From contig CALELI010000115.1 in assembly GCA_937902455.1 (NCBI GenBank), forward strand, positions 1 to 46,547: a DNA stretch of 46,547 nt. Reading direction: 5' to 3'. The notes below the pieces were generated by a model. It saw nothing but the letters and a program-made list of their open reading frames with translations. It ran no database searches and had not been told where the DNA came from. This document shows positions 35,837-43,435 of this stretch, piece after piece (the first letter of the stretch is position 1; every line of letters starts with the position of its first letter). The position numbers and the translations under genes were made by a program. The stretch comes from an uncultured Prevotellaceae bacterium (lineage in GTDB: Bacteria > Bacteroidota > Bacteroidia > Bacteroidales > Bacteroidaceae).

Positions 35837-37060
35837 TTAATAACTCCTCATCTTTTTCACTCCGTTTTCAATATACACCTCGCGATGCATTGGCGTGGAA
35901 ATGCCCTGTCCTTTGATGTTATGCTTTGTGGACATTCCCTCAGGAGCACCGGGAGCAGTAACCGCTGTAGGACTGACTACCTCCACACCAGGACCATAGA
36001 TAGTAGTCCATTCATTACTCATTGACACAGGCACCCATCCATATTCCTCACAGGCAAGCCTGCATTTCTCGGCCTTGCCAGGATTGCCAAACTCCCGTTT
36101 TGTGTCATCGCATATCAGGCAGAAAGAGATGTGTGGAAGCGGATTGTCGAGGTTGGTGTAATGAAACATAGGGAAGTCGCCAGAAGAGTTACCCCACGAC
36201 AGGATGGGCTTCTGTCCCAGTTCGCGGCGCATTATCACAATCTTGTTGATGGCTGTGCAAAGCTGCTTCATGTCTCCGCGGACGATCTCCTCACCCACTT
36301 TGTACTGGTATGACTCAGCATTGAGACGCTCTGTCCACTCGCCGTTCGCAGCCTGACTCTCCATCACGTAGTTGACATCCGATGTCATCATCTGGTATGC
36401 AGGTATGTCAAAGATGTCCTTTGTCAGCACACGACAGACATCTCTGTCAACACCGGAACAGATATACACCTTAAAATCGTTAGCCACGAGATACGACACA
36501 GCCTCGATCATCGGCCAGTAGATGGCAGTTCCCCATGTAAGGTTGGAGAGCCCCATAGGCGATACAGTGTCAAGGAAGTTGCCGATATAGTCCGAGAACT
36601 CCCTCTGTGTCATTCCCCTGAAACTCTTTGCCTGCAGGAACTGCACCACATCACCCATTTCATCGGTAGAGGCATGGTTTTTCAGCACGTACTCCTCATA
36701 TTCAGCCATCAGCTTCCTTTCCTCCTCGTCAGGCACATACGAAGCATCATGCAGATAGCGGTGGAAACAAAGAATCCAGTTCATGTAGAACGGAGCCGTC
36801 TCGCACACCAATGTGCCGTCAACATCGAAAGTGGCAATACGGTCCTTCACTGCTACGAAGTCCTTACTCGAAGGATCAGTCACCCTCGCCACAAAGTCCT
36901 TGAGTCTTGCCAATGCTGGCGAATCCTGAGTCCAGTACCTGAAGTTGCCATTCTTGTCAACCTTTTTCTGAGCCAGTTCAGCCCGTGTGACCCCCTGTCC
37001 CATTACATGGCATGGCATCATAGCCATCACCAACACCGCAATAATTATTTTATAATTCAT
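35837..37060 (-). CDS. Secreted HAD-superfamily phosphatase-like protein
   Basis: 407 aa from the ATG at 37058-37060; a longer frame starts with TTG in repeat DNA. A signal peptide (about 1-23, …CHVMGQ) sends it to the periplasm. HAD motif I is FDVDGTL with the nucleophile Asp and the acid Asp two residues on; motif II is YICSGVD; the later motif SWGNSSGDFPMF supplies the metal-binding Asp. These residues fit a phosphatase; the substrate is not evident. The C-terminus (YIENGVKKMRSY) resembles a shortened T9SS-like tail, which is weak evidence of surface export. Its start codon lies in an AATTATGAATTA repeat. Confidence 0.8.
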   Translation of the reverse strand: MNYKIIIAVLVMAMMPCHVMGQGVTRAELAQKKVDKNGNFRYWTQDSPALARLKDFVARVTDPSSKDFVAVKDRIATFDVDGTLVCETAPFYMNWILCFHRYLHDASYVPDEEERKLMAEYEEYVLKNHASTDEMGDVVQFLQAKSFRGMTQREFSDYIGNFLDTVSPMGLSNLTWGTAIYWPMIEAVSYLVANDFKVYICSGVDRDVCRVLTKDIFDIPAYQMMTSDVNYVMESQAANGEWTERLNAESYQYKVGEEIVRGDMKQLCTAINKIVIMRRELGQKPILSWGNSSGDFPMFHYTNLDNPLPHISFCLICDDTKREFGNPGKAEKCRLACEEYGWVPVSMSNEWTTIYGPGVEVVSPTAVTAPGAPEGMSTKHNIKGQGISTPMHREVYIENGVKKMRSY

Positions 37061-37176
37061 AATCCAAAATCCGAAATCCGAAATTAACAGCAACTCGTAA
37101 TTCGTAATTAAAATTTAAGAATGAAAAATGAAAAGCGAAGCGTGCTTTAACCTTTTCACTTTTCACTATTCACTTT

Positions 37177-38427
37177 TCACTCTGGCAAAGCCAGTTGAAT
37201 CACCTCGCTTAACGTAGGATGAGCGTGGATGATGTTCCTCATGTCGTCCACTGTGGCATTCATGTTCATGAGCGCACAGATCTCGTGAATCATGTCCGAA
37301 CTGTGAGCACCCATGATGTGAGCACCCAGAATCCTTCCCGATTCCTTCTCCGCAAGAATCTTGCAGTAACCGTCCGTCTCACCCATCGACACAGCCTTTC
37401 CGTTTGCCCTGTAGAACGACTTGTAGGCACAGAACTCTATCTCCTTAGCCTTGCAGTCCTCCTCGGCAAGTCCCACCGTAGCCACCTCCGGAGTAGTGAA
37501 CACCGCAGCAGGGACTATATCGAACCTGATTCTGTCCGTCTCGCCCATGATATGGTTGAGAGCCCTCTTCCCCTGGAAGGAAGCCACATGCGCCAGCATC
37601 ATTCCTCCCACCACGTCACCGATGGCATACACGCCCGGAACGGAAGTCTGCATGTTCTCGTCAACCACAATTCCCCTTGCAGAGAACTCCACACCTACAT
37701 CCTCCAGGCCGATTCCTCCCACGGCAGGTCTCCTGCCTACAGCCATGAGCACCTTGTCAGCCTCAATCTCGTTGATGTCAGTCACCTGATAGCCCGTCTT
37801 TATCTCGATGCCACTCTTCGTCAGACACTGCTTCAGTCGCTTCGCGATGTCCGTGTCAAACCGAGGCAGGATCTGCTTGCAGTATTCCAGCACCGTCACC
37901 TTGCTGCCCAGCTGGTTGAAGATACTTGCGAACTCCAGGCCTATCACCCCGCCGCCTATTATGCACAGACGTTCAGGCACCTCGTCCAGTTCAAGCATCT
38001 CCTTGCTCGTGATGCACCTCTCCGCACCAGGCACAGGCAATGAAGCCGACGTAGATCCAGTGGCGATGATGATTCTGTTCCCCTCGTAGAGCACATCACC
38101 CACCAGCACCTTCACCTTGCCGTCCTCGCCACGCACCAGTCTTGCCCTGCCCTCCACCAGAGAGATGAGAGGATTCTTCATCAGGAACTCTATTCCACTG
38201 CGGAGCTGATTCACCACCGCCTGCTTCCTCACCTGGATGTCAGCCAGAGCCAGACCGCTCGAAGCCCATCTCACCAGAGTCTTCGTCGGGATACATCCCT
38301 CGTTCAGACAAGTTCCACCCAGAGGTCCCTCACTTACGAGCACTACCTCCATACCCTTCTTCGCAGCAGCCACAGCCGTCTCATATCCCCCCGGCCCAGC
38401 ACCAATGATAACTATTCTGTAATTCAT
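37177..38427 (-). CDS. lpdA: Dihydrolipoyl dehydrogenase
   Basis: 416 aa from the ATG directly before NYRIVIIGAGPGG; a second ATG 21 bp upstream (38448) is possible. It is the FAD- and NAD-dependent E3 subunit that re-oxidises lipoamide in 2-oxo acid dehydrogenase or glycine cleavage complexes. FAD motif GAGPGG is at 9-14, the redox pair Cys40/Cys45 in GGTCLNEGC, the NAD-binding motif GGGVIGLE, and the C-terminal active site HAHPTLSE (401-408). It is a little shorter than the usual 450-475 aa, but all motifs are present. No E1/E2 gene is near, so which complex it serves is open. Confidence 0.93.
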   Translation of the reverse strand: MNYRIVIIGAGPGGYETAVAAAKKGMEVVLVSEGPLGGTCLNEGCIPTKTLVRWASSGLALADIQVRKQAVVNQLRSGIEFLMKNPLISLVEGRARLVRGEDGKVKVLVGDVLYEGNRIIIATGSTSASLPVPGAERCITSKEMLELDEVPERLCIIGGGVIGLEFASIFNQLGSKVTVLEYCKQILPRFDTDIAKRLKQCLTKSGIEIKTGYQVTDINEIEADKVLMAVGRRPAVGGIGLEDVGVEFSARGIVVDENMQTSVPGVYAIGDVVGGMMLAHVASFQGKRALNHIMGETDRIRFDIVPAAVFTTPEVATVGLAEEDCKAKEIEFCAYKSFYRANGKAVSMGETDGYCKILAEKESGRILGAHIMGAHSSDMIHEICALMNMNATVDDMRNIIHAHPTLSEVIQLALPE

Positions 38428-38515
38428 AATTTCAGGTTTTACTGCCATTAGCTGTTAGGCATTAATTCATTGTTAACTTATAATTCATTGTTAACTGTTA
38501 ACTGATAACTGTTAA

Positions 38516-38989
38516 CTAAACTAAAGTCGTATTCAGTTTCAGTGTACTGAACGACACCTTGCCCTTTCGGATAGGGAAAGTCACGTCGAATCTCGACTTC
38601 ACCTTCTTCTTCCCCCTCTTTGCAGGCTTGAACTTCAGAGCCTTCGCCACACGGACAGCCTCGTCGTTGAGCGGTTTCGTCAGCCCCCTCAGGATGGAAG
38701 TCTCCTCCACCTTGCCCTTCTCGTTCAGTATGCACGCCACGGTGATGTACCCCTCCACGTTGTCCGTCCGTTCAGGAGCCTTGAAATGCCTTTCCAGATA
38801 TTTGTTCAGGGCCTCGATGCCCCCCTTGTATTCCGGTTTCGTCACCGGTTCCTCCACCACCTGCTGCTGTCCCCTCCTGCCGTAGTCGCCGAAAGGAAAA
38901 CCGAACTCGAAGATCTGTGCCTTCACCTCAGTCATCTGCACCGCCATCAATGCAGTCATAGCCAATATTATCCGTCCAAATACTTTCAT
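38516..38989 (-). CDS. Exported TonB C-terminal-domain protein
   Basis: 157 aa from the ATG at 38987-38989. The N-terminus is a cleavable-looking signal peptide (MKVFGRIILAMTALMAVQMT…VKAQ). The rest matches a TonB C-terminal domain: GGIEALNKYLERHFKAPE, then VACILNEKGKVEETSILRGL, then AVRVAKALKFKPAKRGKK. The membrane anchor and Pro-rich stalk of classical TonB are missing, so it probably does not transmit energy itself. A frame continues upstream but lies in low-complexity repeats. Confidence 0.78.
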   Translation of the reverse strand: MKVFGRIILAMTALMAVQMTEVKAQIFEFGFPFGDYGRRGQQQVVEEPVTKPEYKGGIEALNKYLERHFKAPERTDNVEGYITVACILNEKGKVEETSILRGLTKPLNDEAVRVAKALKFKPAKRGKKKVKSRFDVTFPIRKGKVSFSTLKLNTTLV

Positions 38990-39163
38990 GATGCAAAAAT
39001 ACAAAAAAGAATGAAAAAATACAAAAAAGAATGAAAAATCCTTCGACAAGTTCAGGAACCAAATGAAAAATGAAAAAGAAGAAATAGTGAAAAGAATGGT
39101 CCCCCGAAGACTGCTACGGAAGACCATCCTTATGGTCGTTTATGTAAATGATCAACTGGTCCT
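38990..39163. other. Short gap with low-complexity and palindromic repeats
   Basis: AGAATGAAAAA tracts, the sequence CCTTCGACAAGTTCAGGAACC-like palindrome (about 39040-39060), and the hairpin GACCAT-CCTT-ATGGTC (39123-39138) lie downstream of the HNH gene. The ATGGTC at 39096 could pair with the same GACCAT, so two alternative hairpins are possible. One may act as the HNH operon terminator. Confidence 0.45.
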
Positions 39164-40249
39164 TTATTGTCCTATATGATTTGATTTCTTTAAATTACAA
39201 TCTTGACAAAGCAACTGTAAGTTTTCAATAGTAGTTGCTCCACCTTTAGAGAACGGAATAATATGGTCAAGTTGGAGATTCTGCCGGCTGCCACAATAAA
39301 CACATCTGCCACCATCACGTTCCCAAACAGCATCAACAACATCTTTAGGAATTGGTGGTCGTTTACCTGCTTCTGGAAATAATATTCCATCTTCGACCAA
39401 TTCGTTCATAGCCTGTTTCTTTGCTCTTGATTTTTGCTGCTTTTTAAGTAATTTCTCCTTTTCGGTTTCTACAGCAATTCGATGCAGTTCTGCTTGAACA
39501 TGGAACTTTCGTTCTTTGATCTTATTATATATCTTTTCTGTTATTTCATCAACTATTTTAGGAGCATATTCTATGGTCATAATGTCGGTATTATCAATGT
39601 AACGTACATGATAGTATTGACCCAAATCCAATATTTTTTGTGTTTCAAACGGTAAAATATGTATTATTGCAGTTGGAACAGGATATTCAATTCTAAATTG
39701 TGGAATTTGATAACATGTATCAACTTCAAAGAACCACGAATAGTTTTTGTCTTCCATGACATCGTTTCCATTTTCATCATAAACTTCACCATTTACCAAA
39801 TAAAATGTTTTTCCAAACGGCACAGCACACTCTATCTCATTATAACTGGATGAAGCATCATGTAAAGCCGGCAACATGAAAAATGTATGTTCACGTTTCC
39901 AATTCCAGAAACTTTTATATTTTAACGTTTGGTGGTATTCTCCAGAGGCTCTCCATTCAAATATTTTATGAAAAGAGTATTGAGGGTTGACCTTGGCTTG
40001 CTCTAAATCTTCTTCTGTAAAATAGTCACTCTTTTTTAACTGTTCAGTGATTTTTTTTTCTTGTTTTGTCTTATAAATTAAGAAACCAACTATTCCTCCT
40101 ATTACTATACAAGCAAGCAGAATTTTTCCGTATGTAGGTAAGTTTGCAATATACGTACTAATGGCTGCAGTAGCGCATACAATTGCAAAAATAGCACATA
40201 CAATTGCAATCAATAAAAATTCCCCACACCCAGATGCTGATTTACTCAT
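39164..40249 (-). CDS. Membrane-anchored HNH endonuclease
   Basis: 361 aa. Two membrane helices lie at the N-terminus (about 10-32 and 41-60). The middle (about 65-280) is a soluble region I do not recognise, followed by a Lys-rich helix (EKEKLLKKQQKSRAKKQ). The C-terminal HNH nuclease domain (about 300-361) has CVYCG, the catalytic LDHIIPFSKGG, and CQDCNLKKSNH; the two CxxC pairs bind zinc and the pattern is intact. It starts 9 bp after the Sel1-repeat gene, so both form an operon. Local base composition is visibly more AT-rich than the flanking genes, suggesting transfer. A nuclease tied to the membrane could serve defence or DNA processing (inference). Confidence 0.85.
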   Translation of the reverse strand: MSKSASGCGEFLLIAIVCAIFAIVCATAAISTYIANLPTYGKILLACIVIGGIVGFLIYKTKQEKKITEQLKKSDYFTEEDLEQAKVNPQYSFHKIFEWRASGEYHQTLKYKSFWNWKREHTFFMLPALHDASSSYNEIECAVPFGKTFYLVNGEVYDENGNDVMEDKNYSWFFEVDTCYQIPQFRIEYPVPTAIIHILPFETQKILDLGQYYHVRYIDNTDIMTIEYAPKIVDEITEKIYNKIKERKFHVQAELHRIAVETEKEKLLKKQQKSRAKKQAMNELVEDGILFPEAGKRPPIPKDVVDAVWERDGGRCVYCGSRQNLQLDHIIPFSKGGATTIENLQLLCQDCNLKKSNHIGQ

Positions 40250-40258
40250 ATGGTAACT

Positions 40259-41113
40259 TTATATGTTTTCGAGAGCAGTTTGTGCCAAAGAATATCCGTT
40301 ACTTGCTGATAATTTATACCAATTGATAGCCTCATCCCTGTCAATCTCAACACCTTCACCATTTTCATACGCTTGCCCCATCAAATATTGTGCCATCGGT
40401 TCATCTTTTAATGCCGCTTCTCTAAATAGTTTGAATGACATATTATAATCTTGTTCGAATCCAATCCCTGAACGATAACACAACCCAAGCGATGACTTAC
40501 CCTCTGGAGCCCCTTGATTTGCTGCCTTTTGATACCATTCAATAGCTTTTTCAATATTCTCTTCAACACCTTCGCCATCCTGATAACTATCACCAACATA
40601 ACATTGAGCTTTGGCATGACCCTGTTCAGCCGCTTTAAGAAACCATTTGAAAGCCTCTTTGTAATCTATTTCCACACCTAGTCCTTGATAATAACAAAGA
40701 CCAAGTTCGTATTGCCCCTGATCATTTCCTTGTTCTGCTGCCTTTTTACACCATTTTAGAGATTCAAACAAATTTTTTGAAACGCCAAAGCCGTGTCGAT
40801 AATGTAAACCCACAATAAGCTGACTCAATACTTCTCCCTGTTCTGCTGCCTTTAAATGCCATTTAAAAGATTCGGCATCGCTTTGCTTTACACCTCTTCC
40901 TTCACTATACAATACTCCCATCTTCGCCTGAGCTTCTTTTAATCCCTGTTCCGCTGACTTCTTATAATATTTAGCTGCCTCATCAAAATTTTGCTGACGC
41001 TCCAATATAATAGCATGATTGTATTGGGATTCTGGAGTAGTAAATATTTGCTTACATTGCCTATTTGTATGCTTTATGCCTATTGCTATTGCTAGCCAAT
41101 CAAAGAAATCCAT
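40259..41113 (-). CDS. Sel1-repeat protein
   Basis: 284 aa, made of about six Sel1-like repeats of 36 residues with the pattern AAEQG…A…LG…Y..G.GV…….A.KW (for example AEQGNDQGQYELGLCYYQGLG). Such alpha-solenoids bind other proteins. The N-terminus (MDFFDWLAIAIGIKH) is weakly hydrophobic and not a clear signal peptide. It is the first gene of an operon with the membrane HNH nuclease. Partner and function unknown. Confidence 0.88.
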   Translation of the reverse strand: MDFFDWLAIAIGIKHTNRQCKQIFTTPESQYNHAIILERQQNFDEAAKYYKKSAEQGLKEAQAKMGVLYSEGRGVKQSDAESFKWHLKAAEQGEVLSQLIVGLHYRHGFGVSKNLFESLKWCKKAAEQGNDQGQYELGLCYYQGLGVEIDYKEAFKWFLKAAEQGHAKAQCYVGDSYQDGEGVEENIEKAIEWYQKAANQGAPEGKSSLGLCYRSGIGFEQDYNMSFKLFREAALKDEPMAQYLMGQAYENGEGVEIDRDEAINWYKLSASNGYSLAQTALENI

Positions 41114-41188
41114 AATATGTGTAATACTTTAATTCTGCAACACTATTGTGATTTAAACTTTATAAAATCCTTAGCAGCAAAAAGTTGC

Positions 41189-41271
41189 CTAGAATTTTGC
41201 CATGTCAGACATTTCACTTATTCTAGTGTTGCGAAAAATGAGCAAAACTCTGATACGACATGGCAAAGATA
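41189..41271. repeat. Nested inverted repeat overlapping a possible promoter
   Basis: TTGCCATGTC (41197-41206) and GACATGGCAA (41257-41266) are perfect reverse complements, and CTAGAAT (41189-41195) pairs with ATTCTAG (41220-41226). The right arm overlaps TATCTTTG read on the minus strand (41264-41271), a -7-like box about 150 bp upstream of the Sel1 gene. Confidence 0.5.
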
Positions 41272-41440
41272 GCAATAAAATCTGGAAGACTCACACCTTT
41301 CGGCGAGATTTTTCCAGTTATGGGGCAATTTCTCTCTCTTTCTCTCTTTTTTCCACCTGAATTCACAACATGCTACACCTGCGTTTTTTCTTGTCCTGTC
41401 CTGATATAGGTAGTTGGTTGAACTCCCTTTTTTTAATTTT

Positions 41441-41672
41441 GGAGCGACTTTTATCCTTCACAATCTTCACCATATAGTCAAACTGATGTTTCTCAGCTGG
41501 TTAGGGTGAAGATTCTATTAGAAAATGATGGCATCTGAGAGCTTTTTGGGCAATCTGAGAGTGAGAATCTTCACCATCTTCACCAATTTTCAGGTAGGAA
41601 TCTTCACCTTTAGCCATTGAATCATAGTGCTTTAGGGGTATGGTGAAGATTGTGAAGGATAAAAGTCGTTCC
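41441..41672. mobile_element. MITE-like element with 34-bp terminal inverted repeats
   Basis: The left end GGAGCGACTTTTATCC… (41441-41474) and the complement of the right end (41639-41672) match over 34 bases with a single mismatch. The 232-bp interior codes for nothing and contains several further TCTTCACC motifs in both orientations. No clear target-site duplication is seen. The form fits a miniature inverted-repeat transposable element moved by a transposase encoded elsewhere, or a large structured RNA. Confidence 0.65.
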
Positions 41673-41722
41673 GTTTTTGTTTTTCATGATCGTGATATCG
41701 CAGATGATTCCAGGTCTTACTG

Positions 41723-41865
41723 CTGGCACTCGCATCTGGTATTACTGAGCCCGACATCTACCATTACTGAGCCTGGCAAAAATTATTATTGAGTCGGGGG
41801 CAAAATGTTACTGAGTCAAACGCCAAAAAACGCCTCGTTTTGCCCCGAGACTCAGTAACATTTTG
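41723..41865. repeat. 22-bp direct repeats (CTGAG core) ending in a 17-bp perfect hairpin
   Basis: CTGGC, CTGAG, CTGAG, TTGAG and CTGAG start at 41723, 41745, 41767, 41789 and 41811, each exactly 22 bp apart; early units also have CATCT at positions 11-15 and end ATTA. The final unit joins an inverted repeat: CAAAATGTTACTGAGTC (41801-41817) and GACTCAGTAACATTTTG (41849-41865) pair perfectly over a 31-base loop. Confidence 0.85.
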
Positions 41866-41888
41866 GGTCCGACAAGGCAATATCCGGA

Positions 41889-42056
41889 CTACGCGTGCGG
41901 TCAACCAGAGCTACGCATGCGGTCGAGTACGAGGAGACGACCGCTGGAGTATGGCAGGACAAATGGTGTCCCACTTCCAGACGAGTACTCGGGTAGGCAG
42001 GGCTGAGTACTCGACTTTACTGGGTACAGTACTCAGCCTCATCTGCTCGAGTACTC
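41889..42056. repeat. 22-bp-spaced repeats with palindromic cores
   Basis: CTACGCRTGCGGTC occurs at 41889 and 41911, 22 bp apart. Further on, the palindrome GAGTACTC (CAGTACTC in one unit) occurs at 41983, 42005, 42027 and 42049, again exactly 22 bp apart. The cores differ from those of the CTGAG array but the period is the same. Confidence 0.85.
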
Positions 42057-42181
42057 AGCTGGCCTTGCCTGCCTCCTCGTCCTGACCGGCACGAGCCGTT
42101 GACCAGACACAGCTGACCGTTCAGTTGGTACCAGTTCATGCCTGTACTGGTTTCGCAACTTCGTAGTGAGGGTAGATATTG

Positions 42182-42425
42182 ACTTTTTTTCAGAAAAATA
42201 ATGAAAAATTGCCTCTACTCTTCTACTTTTATAGATAATATATTAATAATCAGTCAGTAAATAGGTAGAGGCAGTAGTAGAGGACTGGTAGATGAGTAGA
42301 GGGTAGCCTCTACCCATCTACCTACATCTACCCTTGCCTCTACCCGTTAACATATTGATATATAGTTAGTAATATGCAAAAGTAGAGGAGTAGAGGCAAT
42401 TTTTAATATTTTTTCTTGAAAAAGT
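42182..42425. mobile_element. MITE-like element with long imperfect inverted repeats
   Basis: The two ends are reverse complements over about 50 bp with some mismatches. Inside them 27 bases match with one difference (42204-42230 against 42378-42404; core TTGCCTCTACTC). The interior repeats GTAGAGG and its complement CCTCTAC many times, including the near palindrome GAGGGTAGCCTCTACCC. No coding capacity. Confidence 0.65.
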
Positions 42426-42559
42426 GTACTATTTTGGCCATTTTTTGCCGTATTTGCACCTAAATTTGCAAACAAAAAACATCTAACTAACGGAAAGACA
42501 GAAAGATAACAACAAAGCTGAATCTGACCAACAAAAGTAGACCCTACCTAACCTCCACT

Positions 42560-42606
42560 GGACCCCTCCTGACCTCCCCCTCCTAAGGGGAGGTCAGGAG
42601 GGGTCC
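42560..42606. repeat. Perfect 20-bp hairpin
   Basis: GGACCCCTCCTGACCTCCCC (42560-42579) pairs fully with 42587-42606 over a 7-base loop, and the sequence TCTGTTTTT follows. It could end transcription entering from the left, but so long a GC-rich stem is more typical of a dispersed palindromic repeat. Confidence 0.7.
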
Positions 42607-42701
42607 TCTGTTTTTCTTGATGATAAGAAAGCCTCTGGAGGAGGTGATGCCGGATTCATGGAGTTTTCGACTGGCTGTCGTGATGTTTTTGAGTATTTTT
42701 A

Positions 42702-42732
42702 TTGTCTTCCTCGATTTATTTTATTAACTTTG
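42702..42732 (+). promoter_or_regulatory. Promoter of the lipoprotein gene
   Basis: TTG at 42702-42704 and the -7 box TAACTTTG at 42725-42732 are 20 bp apart. The start codon follows 51 bp later. Confidence 0.6.
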
Positions 42733-42783
42733 CACCGTAGAAAGATTTATTCAATAATATTAATCATTTAAGTTAAAGAAAAG

Positions 42784-43296
42784 ATGAAAAAGATTTTATT
42801 TACGGTTCTGTCATTAGCCATGACAACAATTGCCTTCACGAGTTGCGACAAGGATGACAAAGAATCAAAAGGTGAGTATTTCTATACAATGAGCATTCTT
42901 GCATCTGATGATTTATGGGATTGCTATGATATGTACCTCACATGCGATAATCCTGGAGGACCAAATGCTGATGACGTAGAATATACGTATCAGACATATT
43001 GTGATTTTATAAATCACTCTCCGGCAAAGGATGGATACAGTCTGGTAAGTCATGTTAAGGATACATATTATTTCGGCACACTTCATTCAGAATTCGAACT
43101 TCGTATAAAGGAGAGTGTTGACACAACAAAAAATTACGCCATAGGTCTTAACGTGAAGTTAGAAATGGGAAAAGGCTCAAAGGTCAACAACAGCAAATCT
43201 TATGGTTTTAAGGAAATGACTGTTAAGGGCTCAGATCTTGTGAAGCACTATCCTGTAATAACAGGATCCAGCGATTTGCAGGCATCGGGAAATTGA
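42784..43296 (+). CDS. Small lipoprotein of unknown function
   Basis: 170 aa. The N-terminus MKKILFTVLSLAMTTIAFTSC is a lipoprotein signal peptide with the lipobox ending at Cys21; the next residues DKDD are acidic, as is usual for Bacteroidetes lipoproteins sent to the outer membrane or surface. The mature part has no domain I recognise. It stands alone between a promoter and a terminator. Confidence 0.8.
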   Translation: MKKILFTVLSLAMTTIAFTSCDKDDKESKGEYFYTMSILASDDLWDCYDMYLTCDNPGGPNADDVEYTYQTYCDFINHSPAKDGYSLVSHVKDTYYFGTLHSEFELRIKESVDTTKNYAIGLNVKLEMGKGSKVNNSKSYGFKEMTVKGSDLVKHYPVITGSSDLQASGN

Positions 43297-43325
43297 ATTC
43301 CGTGAGTCATAAGTCAGGATATGAT

Positions 43326-43359
43326 TATCAGCGACCTTCAAAAGGCCGCTGATTTTTTT
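43326..43359 (+). terminator. Intrinsic terminator after the lipoprotein gene
   Basis: The stem ATCAGCGaCCTT/AAGGcCGCTGAT (43327-43353, one mismatch, short loop) is followed by a run of T. It starts about 30 bp after the stop codon and lies between two converging genes. Confidence 0.88.
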
Positions 43360-43435
43360 GTTACGCGTATATTACAGCTGCTGACCAGGATGTCCTGGAG
43401 CCAAAATAGCAGGATGAAATCAGAATCGTGATGAA

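Larger units (their letters stand above)
41114..42783. other. 1.7-kb gene-free region full of repeats
   Basis: Contents from left to right: a nested inverted repeat near a -7-like TATCTTTG on the minus strand (41264-41271); a polypyrimidine tract (about 41331-41352); a 232-bp element with 34-bp terminal inverted repeats (41441-41672); a 22-bp array plus hairpin (41723-41865); more 22-bp repeats (41889-42056); a 244-bp element with long inverted repeats (42182-42425); a 20-bp perfect hairpin (42560-42606); and the promoter of the lipoprotein gene. The open frame at 41789-42085 lies entirely in repeats and looks non-coding. The part from about 41880 to 42130 is clearly more GC-rich than its surroundings. 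Confidence 0.8.

Noticed and set aside
41789..42085. Plus-strand 98-aa open frame
   Set aside because: It lies wholly in the 22-bp arrays and hairpin, has no promoter or start-site support and no recognisable protein pattern.
42560..42606. Ordinary terminator call for the 20-bp hairpin
   Set aside because: No gene ends nearby on the plus strand and the stem is unusually long, so it is recorded as a repeat instead.
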